DNA from: Lachnoclostridium sp.
Lineage (GTDB): Bacteria; Bacteroidota; Bacteroidia; Bacteroidales; Muribaculaceae
Direction of reading: 5' to 3'
Assembly (NCBI GenBank): GCA_023667185.1
Contig: JAMPAP010000010.1
Span: 1 to 34,279 of the forward strand
Length of the DNA: 34,279 bases
In this document: piece by piece, positions 16,101-24,409 of the stretch
Position numbering within the stretch: the first letter of the stretch is position 1
How the letters are laid out: the number at the start of each line of letters is the position of its first letter
Translations under genes and position numbers: made by a program
Notes under the pieces: generated by a model
Told to the model about the DNA's origin: nothing
What the model saw: the letters and a program-made list of their open reading frames with translations, nothing else
Database searches by the model: none

Positions 16101-17207
16101 TCAAGCCATTGAAGCGATTTCGGCGAGCAGATCTATCTTGCGCCACTGGTCAGTGAAGTTGAGACCACGGCTGATGTACGACCGAAGTTTGAATCCACTC
16201 ATCGGGCTGATTGACAGACGCTCCATCGGTATGTAGCGTGTGGCGTAGTTTACCGCTGCAAGTACATCTTCGGGATTTTCCATCAGGGGATCGTGGGCTG
16301 AGATGAGTCCGAGCACCACCCGTTTGCCGGGAGCAACGTATTTGAGAACGTCAAGTGTCTCAAGGCTGTTGCGGTCAAACGGCAGATAGAAAATGTCTAC
16401 ATCAAGGCGGGCAAGTACCTGTGGCATAATGTTGTCAGGAGTAGCTTCAGCGTTCCATTCGGGGATGATGGGGTTGCCTCCAGAGATGTATATCGATTTC
16501 ACCAGGTCAGCGGGCAGATCGGCCAGTGACTTGTTGATCAATGAGATATAGTCGTCAAAAACTTTTACCGGGTCAAGACCGTTGGTGATTAGCTTGTCAA
16601 GAAATGTTGGATCGGAAAGGCGTCCGGCCACAGTATCATCAAGCTGAATCTGACGGCATCCGAGCTCGTAGAAGCGTCGGATAGTCTTGTTGTAGGCTTC
16701 AGATATATCATCGACGAGAGTCTCGGGGCTGCCGTAGATTTTCTCGGGTGACCCGAGGGTCATAGTGATAATCTTGCGGTAAAGGTCAGCCGGCGAAGGG
16801 ATTGTCTGCTTCAGTTTGGCTCGGCCGTTGACTGCTTCTGACAGTCGGGTCAGAGTCTCGAAGAATGGATGCTCCGGGTTGTAGCATATACGACCTTTGA
16901 AGCGTAGCATATCAGTCATCAAGGTTTCATCTTGAAGTATGCTGCCTTCGGTGATTTTTTCGTTTGATACTCCGCCGAGACCGGTGTAGAAATCGCGACC
17001 CCAGTGGGCGCGACGCAGTTCACCGGAGGTGACATATTCGAGACCCTCTTCGATCTGACGTTCCACCACTTCGTCGAAAGCCTTGTCCTGCAGGCGCTTG
17101 AGCTCGTCAAAAGAGATGTTTCCGTTATTGTAATCCTCGCGTGCCGAAGCGAGATACTCGGGAGCAAGGTAGCTGCCGATTACATCGTACTTAAGTTTGT
17201 GTTCCAT
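16101..17207 (-). CDS. MetE C-domain-like protein (YxjG-type) lacking the zinc ligands
   Basis: The 368-aa product is built like the C-terminal catalytic barrel of cobalamin-independent methionine synthase, as in stand-alone YxjG/YxjH-type proteins. Supporting stretches are GSYLAPEYL (11-19), TSGELRRAHWGRDF (60-73), the IQLDD element (187-191) and the VVLGLIS strand (297-303). Established members bind zinc through His and Cys in an H-x-C-R-G-N motif, a later Glu and a Cys in a CGF motif. Here the matching positions read Y240-I-S242-G-G-N, P276 (YLPFD) and S337 (PMSGF), so no ligand remains. Methyl transfer to homocysteine is therefore doubtful and the substrate is unknown. It lies 76 nt after spt and is probably read with it. 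Confidence 0.8.
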   Translation of the reverse strand: MEHKLKYDVIGSYLAPEYLASAREDYNNGNISFDELKRLQDKAFDEVVERQIEEGLEYVTSGELRRAHWGRDFYTGLGGVSNEKITEGSILQDETLMTDMLRFKGRICYNPEHPFFETLTRLSEAVNGRAKLKQTIPSPADLYRKIITMTLGSPEKIYGSPETLVDDISEAYNKTIRRFYELGCRQIQLDDTVAGRLSDPTFLDKLITNGLDPVKVFDDYISLINKSLADLPADLVKSIYISGGNPIIPEWNAEATPDNIMPQVLARLDVDIFYLPFDRNSLETLDVLKYVAPGKRVVLGLISAHDPLMENPEDVLAAVNYATRYIPMERLSISPMSGFKLRSYISRGLNFTDQWRKIDLLAEIASMA

Positions 17208-17283
17208 TTCTTAGAAATTAGTTTTACTTAGAGTAAGATTTTCTGCTTTTGGCTTTTGGATATCCGATAGGGATACAGCTGGC

Positions 17284-18471
17284 TTATTCGATCACGCCGT
17301 GCTTCTTGAACACCTTTGTGATTTTCTCGATAGCTTCAGCCACCTGATCCATGGTGTGAGTAGCCATGAGGCTGAAACGGATAAGTGTATCATGAGGAGC
17401 TACTGCGGGAGAAACCACGGGGTTGACGAAGATGCCATCCTCGAGAAGATCGCGGGTGATAGCGAATGTCTTGAAGTCGTCGCGGATAAAGAGCGGTATG
17501 ATGGGAGTAGAAGTATTACCGATTTCAAAGCCGGCGTTGCGGAAACCGTCAAGTGCAAAGTTAGTAAGCTTCCACAGATTTTCCTGACGCTCGGGCTCTT
17601 TCTCCATGATATCGATGGCTGCAAGAGCGGCGGCAGTGGATGCCGGAGTGATTGATGCGGTGAAGATATAGGAGCGGGAGTGGTGGCGGAGGAAGTTGGT
17701 AACCTCTTTATTAGTAGCGATAAATCCGCCGAGAGAAGCAAACGACTTGGAGAATGTACCCATGATGAGATCCACGTCGTCAGCCACGCCGTAATGATGG
17801 CATACACCACGACCGCCGGGGCCAAATACGCCGATACCGTGAGCTTCGTCGACCATCACGCTGGCGTTGTACTGCTTGGCAAGGCGGGTGATGTTTTTCA
17901 CATCAGCCACATCGCCTTCCATCGAGAAGACGCTGTCAGTGACGATGAGCTTCACCTTGTCAGGATCGCAACGCTGAAGCTGACGCTCAAGCGATTCCAT
18001 GTCGTTATGCTTGTATTTGAGCTGCTGGCTGAACGACAGACGACGGCCTTCGATGATCGAAGCGTGATCCTGCTCATCCCACAATATATAATCTTCGCGT
18101 CCGGTAAGAGTGGATACTACACCGAGGTTTACACCGAATCCGGTAGAGTAGATCATCACATCTTCCTTGCCCATGTATTCGGCAAGACGGGCTTCGAGTT
18201 TCTTATGTAGGTCAAGTGTTCCGTTGAGGAAGGGTGAGCCTGCGCAACCTGTACCGTATTTTCGGGTAGCTTCGATGGCTGCTTCTTTGATACGGGGATC
18301 GTTGACAAGGCCTGAGTAGCAATTGGAGCCGAACATCAGCACTTTCTTGCCGTTGATGGTTACTTCAGGATCCTGCTCTGAGGAGATGGCGCGGAAGTAA
18401 GGATACACACCGGCTGCTTTTGCCTGCTGAGGTACGGTGTATTTTGCAAGTTTTTCCTGTAATAAGTTCAT
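17284..18471 (-). CDS. spt: Serine palmitoyltransferase (alpha-oxoamine synthase family)
   Basis: Condenses L-serine with a fatty acyl-CoA to 3-ketosphinganine, the first step of sphingolipid synthesis, a hallmark of Bacteroidales. It is a PLP enzyme: His136 in EQDHAS stacks on the cofactor, DEAHG (208-212) contacts the ring, and Lys242 in GTFSKSFASLGG forms the Schiff base. The 395-aa length and the N-terminal LLQEKLAKY, LMFGSNCYSGL, GSPFLNGTLDLH and RRLSFSQQLKYKHND stretches resemble Bacteroides serine palmitoyltransferase more than glycine C-acetyltransferase (Kbl) or BioF, the main alternatives. A TAAATTTG -7 box lies at 18519-18512. Confidence 0.88.
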   Translation of the reverse strand: MNLLQEKLAKYTVPQQAKAAGVYPYFRAISSEQDPEVTINGKKVLMFGSNCYSGLVNDPRIKEAAIEATRKYGTGCAGSPFLNGTLDLHKKLEARLAEYMGKEDVMIYSTGFGVNLGVVSTLTGREDYILWDEQDHASIIEGRRLSFSQQLKYKHNDMESLERQLQRCDPDKVKLIVTDSVFSMEGDVADVKNITRLAKQYNASVMVDEAHGIGVFGPGGRGVCHHYGVADDVDLIMGTFSKSFASLGGFIATNKEVTNFLRHHSRSYIFTASITPASTAAALAAIDIMEKEPERQENLWKLTNFALDGFRNAGFEIGNTSTPIIPLFIRDDFKTFAITRDLLEDGIFVNPVVSPAVAPHDTLIRFSLMATHTMDQVAEAIEKITKVFKKHGVIE

Positions 18472-18511
18472 AGTTTACTATGTCGTAGGTCGCTTTCGTT
18501 TAAATAGGCTG

Positions 18512-18519
18512 CAAATTTA
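18512..18519 (-). promoter_or_regulatory. Candidate -7 box (TAAATTTG) for spt
   Basis: The minus strand reads TAAATTTG at 18519-18512, 40 nt before the spt start. No clear TTTG is found at the -33 distance; the upstream sequence is a run of A and T. Confidence 0.45.
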
Positions 18520-18593
18520 CATAAAATTATTTATATTTTATTAGCTTTTTGCCGCTTTTTGTGTCAAAAAATGTTATTAGGGCTTGCGTGGCT

Positions 18594-19829
18594 TTATTGG
18601 GGCGAAATATAGGAGTCTTTGAAGCCGAGGAAATATAGTACCCCGTCAAGGCCTATTGTCGAAATTGATTGGTTTGCTGTATTGCGCACCTTTGGTTTGG
18701 CGTGGAAAGCTATGCCGAGGCCGGCTGTAGATAGCATCGGGAGATCGTTTGCTCCATCACCTACGGCTATTGTCTGGGCTATATTCACATTTTCCACCTG
18801 AGCTAATAGCCTGAGTAGTTCAGCTTTACGTTTACCATCGACGATGTCGCCTACGAAATGCCCCGTCAGGTGGCCGTCAACTATTTCAAGCTCGTTAGCA
18901 TATACGTAGTCAAAGCCGAATTTCTGCTTCAGGTAGTTACCGAAATATGTGAATCCGCCGGAGAGAATGGCCGTCTTGAATCCGGCTCGCTTGAGTACAC
19001 CCATCATTCGCTCCACGCCTTCAGTGATGGGTAGATGTTCGGCAATATCTTTCATCACGCTCTCATCCAGTCCCTTAAGCAGCGCAACGCGTTCGGTGAA
19101 ACTTTCACAGAAATCGATCTCGCCACGCATCGCCCGCTCGGTGATTGCCTTAACGCGGTCGCCTACTCCGGCGCGTTCGGCAAGCTCGTCTATCACCTCG
19201 GTTTCGATAAGAGTAGAGTCCATATCGAAGCATATCAGTCGGCGGCAGCGGCGATACATGGTGTCCTCCTGCATTGAAATATCAAATCCGTCCTGAGCCG
19301 ATAGCTGCATGAACTTCTTCTGCATGGAAGAGTAATTCTCCGGCGTACCGCGCACAGAAAATTCCACACACGATTTTGACAGCGGCAGCTCCTCATCGCT
19401 CAGCGGCTGGCGTCCTGTAAGTCGCTGGATGGCATCAATATTAAGCCCCTGCTTGAAAATCTCGGCAGCCACTTTTGCTATCTGGCTTGCCTTGAGTTTA
19501 CGCCCGAGTATGGTGATGATCCAGCGATGTTTTCCCTGGCGGCTTACCCAATTTTCATACTCCTCGATACTGATGGGGGTGAATCGGATATTGATATTCA
19601 TCTCCGATGCCTTGAATAGCAACTCCTTCATGATTTCTCCTGAAGATGCGGCATGAGTTTTGATCAGAAAACCAAGTGAAAGAGTGTGATGGATGTCAGC
19701 CTGACCGATGTCAAGGATATCAGCATCGTGTCGGGCGAGTATTTCGGTGAACGAGGCGGTCAGTCCGGGGTGGTCATTGCCTGATAATGAGATAAGTATA
19801 AGCTCCGGTTTGTCGATAGTTTTTGCCAT
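18594..19829 (-). CDS. serB: Phosphoserine phosphatase with N-terminal ACT-type domains
   Basis: Hydrolyses O-phospho-L-serine to serine, the last step of serine synthesis. The N-terminal half holds two ACT-like regulatory regions (about 10-85 and 103-180), which in the family usually sense serine. The C-terminal half is a haloacid-dehalogenase phosphatase: D202-M-D204-S-T (nucleophile and acid/base), then ILSGGF, and VGDGANDLPM near 354 for magnesium. The length of 411 aa matches the two-ACT form. The gene stands alone, divergent from lptD, with a possible TAACTTTG -7 box at 19865-19858. Confidence 0.96.
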   Translation of the reverse strand: MAKTIDKPELILISLSGNDHPGLTASFTEILARHDADILDIGQADIHHTLSLGFLIKTHAASSGEIMKELLFKASEMNINIRFTPISIEEYENWVSRQGKHRWIITILGRKLKASQIAKVAAEIFKQGLNIDAIQRLTGRQPLSDEELPLSKSCVEFSVRGTPENYSSMQKKFMQLSAQDGFDISMQEDTMYRRCRRLICFDMDSTLIETEVIDELAERAGVGDRVKAITERAMRGEIDFCESFTERVALLKGLDESVMKDIAEHLPITEGVERMMGVLKRAGFKTAILSGGFTYFGNYLKQKFGFDYVYANELEIVDGHLTGHFVGDIVDGKRKAELLRLLAQVENVNIAQTIAVGDGANDLPMLSTAGLGIAFHAKPKVRNTANQSISTIGLDGVLYFLGFKDSYISPQ

Positions 19830-19857
19830 TTGAAGTGCGATGATATTGGAAACGGTG

Positions 19858-19865
19858 CAAAGTTA
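19858..19865 (-). promoter_or_regulatory. Candidate -7 box (TAACTTTG) for serB
   Basis: TAACTTTG on the minus strand lies 28 nt before the serB ATG. The nearest upstream TTTG is only 12 bases away, too close for a standard -33. A second TAACTTTG on the same strand lies at 19976-19969. Confidence 0.45.
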
Positions 19866-19988
19866 CGCATTTTTTCTCAAACACCGTCTACTCGCTGCAA
19901 ACTATGAATTGTGCCTCAATCATTGCAAAAAATAGAAAACGTTTCATGATTAGTAGTGATTTGGAATACAAAGTTACGAAAAAATCCC

Positions 19989-19996
19989 TACCTTTG
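19989..19996 (+). promoter_or_regulatory. -7 box (TACCTTTG) for the lptD operon
   Basis: TACCTTTG matches TAnnTTTG. The only upstream TTTG (19960-19963) is 25 bases away, longer than usual. Transcription would start near 20002, only a few bases before the first possible TTG start at 20006. Confidence 0.55.
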
Positions 19997-20005
19997 TAGT
20001 CGATT

Positions 20006-22825
20006 TTGAAGCCAAATTTGACAATCAACTTGCGATCTTCACATATATATATAGTAATACTTCTTTTGTGCGGACTGTTTTCAGTGTGCGCGTTCAGCTT
20101 TCCTGTAAGGGAGAGCTTCGAGCCGGTGCTCCCTGTAGCAGCCGATACTTTAGCAGCGGATACAGCGGTTGTTGCCGACAGCGTGGTCGTGGCTGACACT
20201 GTAACTGAAGATACTGCCGCATATATCGGGCGCTCGATACGCCTGAGCCGCAAGCGTATAGAGGCTCCTGCTACCGGACGTCGCATCGTGCGTACGAAGG
20301 TCGATCTCGACAATCGTGTCGACTTCTCAGCCAAGGACTCCCTCGTGCTTGTGCGCTCTGACTCCGCTTTCATGTATGGCGAAAGCAACGTCACTTATGG
20401 CAATATCCACCTTGATGCTGCAAATATCAATATTGACCTGAAGAGCAATACAGTATTTGCTGTCGGAGCGGTTGACTCGGTAGGCGATGTGATAGGTTCA
20501 CCTATTTTCGACGATAACGGCACGACCTACGAAGCCAAGACCATGCGTTACAACTTCGGTTCGGGTTACGGATACATCACTGATGTGATTACCCAGCAGG
20601 GCGAAGGCTATCTCACCGGAGGCAAGACCAAGAAGATTGACGAGAATATGTTTTACTCTCAGGACGGACGTTACACCACCTGCGATAATCATGAGCATCC
20701 TCACTTCTGGCTGCAGCTAACAAAGGCAAAGGTGCGCCCCGGAAAAGATGTGGTGGCCGGGCCGTCGTATATGGTGCTTGCCGGACTGCCGCTCCCTCTC
20801 GCAGTGCCCTTCGGCTATTTCCCGTTTACTGACAAGTATTCTTCCGGTATTATTTTCCCGACTGTGGGCGATGATTACCAGCGCGGTTTCTATCTCCGAA
20901 ACGGGGGATACTATTTTGCTATTAATGATAATATCGATATGGCTCTTACGGGAGAAATCTACACCAAGGGCTCATGGGGACTACAGGCTATATCATCTTA
21001 CGCTAAGCGATATAAGTATTCCGGCAACTTTAATTTCTCCTACCTTACCACTATAACCGGCGACAAAGGTATGCCTGACTATGCCAAGATGACTAACTTC
21101 CAGATCCTCTGGAGTCACTCGCAAGACTCGAAGGCTAATCCTAATATGTCGCTTTCGGCAAGTGTCAACTTTACCACCAGCGGCTATACTCGTAACGACC
21201 TTAACTCTTACTACTCAAGCGCTTTCACTGAAAACACCAAGAGTAGTACGGTGAACATGACCTACCGCTTCCCTAACTCGAAATGGTCAGTCTCCACCAC
21301 GGCCAACGTGTCGCAGCGCACCCAGGACTCAACGCTGTCAGTATCGTTCCCTAACTTCACTCTGACAATGTCGCAGGTGTATCCCTTCAAGCGTAAACGC
21401 AGCACCGGCGATGAACGGTGGTACGAAAAAATCAAGCTCAGCTATTCCGGCCAGTTCAACAATTCGCTTACTGCCCAACAGGATGTCTTTTTCAAGAAAA
21501 GCCTTATAAAGGACTGGCGAAATGGTATGCGCCATTCGATACCTATTTCAGCAACATTTAACTTGCTTAAATATATCAACATCACGCCGTCGATTAGCAT
21601 TACTGACCGAATGTATACCAACAAAGTCCGCCGCCAATGGGATCCTAATGCATCGGCCGAAGTGATGGATACAACCTACGGTTTCTATAACGTGTGGGAC
21701 TTCTCATCGTCAGTATCACTCGATACGAAACTATATGGTTTCTACCAGCCGCTTCCTTTCCTTGGCGACAAGGTGAAGATGATACGCCACGTGTTTACTC
21801 CTACCGTTTCGTTTAGCGCCTCGCCTGACTTTGGCTCTCCTTTCTTCGGCTACTATGGCAGCTATCAGTATCCTGACTCAAAAGGGGAGATGCAGACCCG
21901 CACTTACTCCCTCTATCCCAATTCGCTCTTCGGTGTTCCCGGTCAGGGTAAGAACGGCTCGGTTTCCGTATCGCTGGCCAACAACGTGGAGATGAAGGTG
22001 AAAACTGACAACGATTCTATCGGTGAAAAGAAGATTTCTCTCATCGAGAACTTCACCGTTTCGCAGAGTTACAATTTCGCGGCCGACTCGCTCAACTGGA
22101 GTAATATAAATACATCTCTGCTGTTGCGTCTGGTGAAGAATTTCAATCTTAACCTCAGTGCTACATGGGATGTATACACTTACCAGCTCAACGAATACGG
22201 CAATCCCGTCAGAGTAAACCGCACCCGCCTTCAGGCAGGAAAAGGCCTCGGCCGACTGTCGAGCACCGGTACATCGTTCAGCTATACGTTTAATAATAAT
22301 ACATTTAAGCGTAAGAAAAAAACTGACGACACAAAGACTCCCGCTATCTCGGAAGATGAGGAGTTTGCATCAGATACCTCTGATTATATGTCGCCTACAT
22401 CCCGCACCTCCTCATCATCCAAAGACGAGGGCCCCGAGATGAATTCTGACGGCTACATGAAATGGGAAGTGCCGTGGAGCCTTACCGTAAACTACTCGGT
22501 AAGCTATGGTTATGGGTCGTTTAACCCGAGCAAGATGGAGTATAACGGCCGCTTTACTCAAAATCTCAGTTTCTCGGGTAATATCCGCCCGACAGCCAAC
22601 TGGAACTTCGGCTTCTCGGCAAGCTACAACTTTGATACCCACAAGCTTGCTTACATGAACTGTAACATAACCCGTGACCTGCATTGCTTCCAAATGACGG
22701 CAAGTTTCGTGCCCGTAGGCCCTTATAAAAGTTATAATTTCCACATCGCTGTCAAGTCGTCACTGCTGGCTGACCTGAAGTACGACAAGCGCTCTTCGCT
22801 CCGCAACGGTGTGACCTGGTATTGA
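20006..22825 (+). CDS. lptD: LptD-like outer-membrane LPS assembly protein
   Basis: Forms the barrel that inserts lipopolysaccharide into the outer leaflet. The N-terminus has a hydrophobic signal segment (IYIVILLLCGLFSV), then a low-complexity linker of ADT/ADS repeats (about 45-72), an OstA/LptA-like beta-jellyroll (about 100-235: YGESNVTYGNIHLDA, YEAKTMRYNF, GEGYLTGGKT) and a long barrel ending in Trp-Tyr. The 939-aa length suits the Bacteroidota form. No ATG exists before residue 127: the start must be TTG at 20006, 20018 or 20030. The last gives MRSSHIYIVILLL and leaves room for a leader after the -7 box at 19989-19996, so 20006 is only the outer limit. Cys226, Cys886 and Cys894 could form the inter-domain disulfide expected of LptD. 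It begins an envelope operon. Confidence 0.88.
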   Translation: MKPNLTINLRSSHIYIVILLLCGLFSVCAFSFPVRESFEPVLPVAADTLAADTAVVADSVVVADTVTEDTAAYIGRSIRLSRKRIEAPATGRRIVRTKVDLDNRVDFSAKDSLVLVRSDSAFMYGESNVTYGNIHLDAANINIDLKSNTVFAVGAVDSVGDVIGSPIFDDNGTTYEAKTMRYNFGSGYGYITDVITQQGEGYLTGGKTKKIDENMFYSQDGRYTTCDNHEHPHFWLQLTKAKVRPGKDVVAGPSYMVLAGLPLPLAVPFGYFPFTDKYSSGIIFPTVGDDYQRGFYLRNGGYYFAINDNIDMALTGEIYTKGSWGLQAISSYAKRYKYSGNFNFSYLTTITGDKGMPDYAKMTNFQILWSHSQDSKANPNMSLSASVNFTTSGYTRNDLNSYYSSAFTENTKSSTVNMTYRFPNSKWSVSTTANVSQRTQDSTLSVSFPNFTLTMSQVYPFKRKRSTGDERWYEKIKLSYSGQFNNSLTAQQDVFFKKSLIKDWRNGMRHSIPISATFNLLKYINITPSISITDRMYTNKVRRQWDPNASAEVMDTTYGFYNVWDFSSSVSLDTKLYGFYQPLPFLGDKVKMIRHVFTPTVSFSASPDFGSPFFGYYGSYQYPDSKGEMQTRTYSLYPNSLFGVPGQGKNGSVSVSLANNVEMKVKTDNDSIGEKKISLIENFTVSQSYNFAADSLNWSNINTSLLLRLVKNFNLNLSATWDVYTYQLNEYGNPVRVNRTRLQAGKGLGRLSSTGTSFSYTFNNNTFKRKKKTDDTKTPAISEDEEFASDTSDYMSPTSRTSSSSKDEGPEMNSDGYMKWEVPWSLTVNYSVSYGYGSFNPSKMEYNGRFTQNLSFSGNIRPTANWNFGFSASYNFDTHKLAYMNCNITRDLHCFQMTASFVPVGPYKSYNFHIAVKSSLLADLKYDKRSSLRNGVTWY

Positions 22826-22831
22826 TATCTC

Positions 22832-23584
22832 ATGGCATCAACGAAGATAGAAATTAATCCTGCGTACGGCCACATCGAGGCTCAGGTGCGTGACATTGTG
22901 ACGAATGGCATACCTGACGATGCCCAGCTGATCTACAATGGCCGTAACCGTATATGGCGTGTCATGATCGATGGAATGCCGGTAATTGTCAAGGCATTTC
23001 GCCGCCCGCGGCTATTAAATGCTTTGATATATAAAACATTCCGCAAGAGCAAAGCTTACCGCTCTTACCACAATTCACTTCGCCTGATGCAGCTCGGCTT
23101 CTCCGTGCCTGCACCTATAGCTTATGCTGAAGTTTCCGTAGGTCCGCTGCTCGCTGACAGCTACTATTTTTCAGCTGAAGTCAAGGGTGATGACCTCCGT
23201 TACTGGGAACGGCGGACTGACTGCCGCGAGCTCGAAGCAGCTCTCGCCGGCGAGGTTAACCGAATCATCAATGCCGGAGTATGCCATCTCGACCTTTCGC
23301 CCGGTAATGTGATTTTCACGCGCGATGCAACAGGGAATTACACATTCAGCTACATTGACCTTAACCGAATGAAATTTGACGTCAGCGATTATGACCGTTT
23401 GCTGACTGCTGCCTTTCAGCGACTTAACGAGCTCGAACCAACCCTCTCCGTAGCCCGGCAATATGCTCTGCAGTCAGGACAAGATGTTGACGAAACCGTT
23501 GCCAAAGTCAGAAAAATACGCCTTGACTTCGAGCATCAGATGGCCATGAAGAAAAAACTGAAATCATTATGGAAGCTAAGATAA
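22832..23584 (+). CDS. Lipopolysaccharide kinase-like protein (WaaP/Kdo kinase family)
   Basis: A 250-aa kinase-fold protein predicted to phosphorylate a sugar of the lipid A-core. Visible elements: the ATP-lysine strand MPVIVKAF (about 49-56), the catalytic loop HLDLSPGNVIF (about 151-161; H-x-D-x4-N), and YIDLNRMKF (about 172-180), in which the metal-binding Asp sits in D-L-N-R instead of D-F-G, as in family relatives. A basic C-terminus (KKKLKSLWKLR) may hold it at the inner membrane. It starts 6 nt after lptD ends, and its last 16 nt overlap the glycosyltransferase gene, so the three are one operon. Whether the target is Kdo or heptose cannot be told. Confidence 0.82.
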   Translation: MASTKIEINPAYGHIEAQVRDIVTNGIPDDAQLIYNGRNRIWRVMIDGMPVIVKAFRRPRLLNALIYKTFRKSKAYRSYHNSLRLMQLGFSVPAPIAYAEVSVGPLLADSYYFSAEVKGDDLRYWERRTDCRELEAALAGEVNRIINAGVCHLDLSPGNVIFTRDATGNYTFSYIDLNRMKFDVSDYDRLLTAAFQRLNELEPTLSVARQYALQSGQDVDETVAKVRKIRLDFEHQMAMKKKLKSLWKLR

Positions 23585-24357
23585 CAGCCCTTGTGCAGAC
23601 TTACAATGCCTCGCGTTACCTCGACAAAGTGCTAAGTGCATTGAGCGGTTTTGACGAGCTGCTCGTGGTGGATATGGAAAGTACGGATGATACTCTCGAT
23701 ATTGCCCGGAAGCATGACGCCCGCATCATTACTTACCCCCGTGGCGAACACCGTATCGTGGAAGCTTACCGCGATAAGGCTATCCACGAAGCTGCAAACG
23801 ACTGGGTGCTCGTGATGGATGCTGACGAAGTGGTGACGCCCGAGCTACGCGAGTATCTGTACGATGAGATCCGCCGCGATCCATCGCCGAGAGGGTATGC
23901 TCTGACGTTTAAAAACTTCTTTATGGGACACTTCATGAAATGTATGTATCCTGACTACAAGATACGATTCTTCCATAAAGATGTTACCACATGGCCTACT
24001 GTGATTCATTCACAGCCGCAGATTGACGGCCCTGTAATCAAAATCCCGAAGCGCCGCATGGAGCTTGCCACTATCCATCTTGCCAACGACTCGATAGCTT
24101 CTCTTCAAGAAAAAGCATCACGGTATACTGACAATGAGGTGCCGCGCCGCCGCAAGCGCTACAGCCCCATTAAAATCATTACCGGCACGTTCTTCCGATT
24201 CTTTAAGACCTACATTCTTAAAGGGGGTATTCTCGAAGGCTATCCGGGCCTTGTAAAGGCTATGATGGATGGATACTACCGTTTCCTCATCATGGCCAAG
24301 CTTGAAGAAGAGCGTCAAAACGCTGCCTGCTCTCGCGATATTGACGCCTATCTCTGA
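23569..24357 (+). CDS. Family-2 glycosyltransferase, LPS core type
   Basis: A 262-aa inverting glycosyltransferase with a GT-A fold. ITALVQTYN opens the nucleotide-binding site, ELLVVDMESTDDT (about 30-42) binds the nucleotide sugar, and VMDADEVV (about 83-90) contains the metal-binding DxD. The closing half has amphipathic basic stretches (PRRRKRYSPIK, FFRFFKTYILKGG) typical of WaaE/KdtX-like enzymes that glycosylate the LPS inner core at the cytosolic membrane face. The 16-nt overlap with the kinase gene implies translational coupling. The sugar donor is not predictable. Confidence 0.88.
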   Translation: MEAKITALVQTYNASRYLDKVLSALSGFDELLVVDMESTDDTLDIARKHDARIITYPRGEHRIVEAYRDKAIHEAANDWVLVMDADEVVTPELREYLYDEIRRDPSPRGYALTFKNFFMGHFMKCMYPDYKIRFFHKDVTTWPTVIHSQPQIDGPVIKIPKRRMELATIHLANDSIASLQEKASRYTDNEVPRRRKRYSPIKIITGTFFRFFKTYILKGGILEGYPGLVKAMMDGYYRFLIMAKLEEERQNAACSRDIDAYL

Positions 24358-24384
24358 CGCAAAATTACTCGGCAATCGCTCTCG

Positions 24385-24407
24385 TTATTTACCATAATGG
24401 CAAATAA
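24385..24407. terminator. Weak AT-rich hairpin between convergent genes
   Basis: TTATTTACC (24385-24393) and GGCAAATAA (24399-24407) pair with one internal mismatch over the loop ATAAT. It lies between the ends of the glycosyltransferase and miaB genes and could stop transcription weakly from either side. There is no strong T-run. Confidence 0.35.
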
Positions 24408-24409
24408 TG

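Noticed and set aside
17284-18471. Reading the spt gene as glycine C-acetyltransferase (kbl)
   Set aside because: No threonine dehydrogenase gene is adjacent, and the N-terminal and central blocks resemble Bacteroides serine palmitoyltransferase more closely; not fully excluded.
19888-19949. 19-codon frame (MKRFLFFAMIEAQF...) on the minus strand before serB, resembling a Phe-rich leader peptide
   Set aside because: A -7 box (19976-19969) precedes it, but there is no -33, no attenuator-like hairpin pair, and serB has no known link to phenylalanine control.
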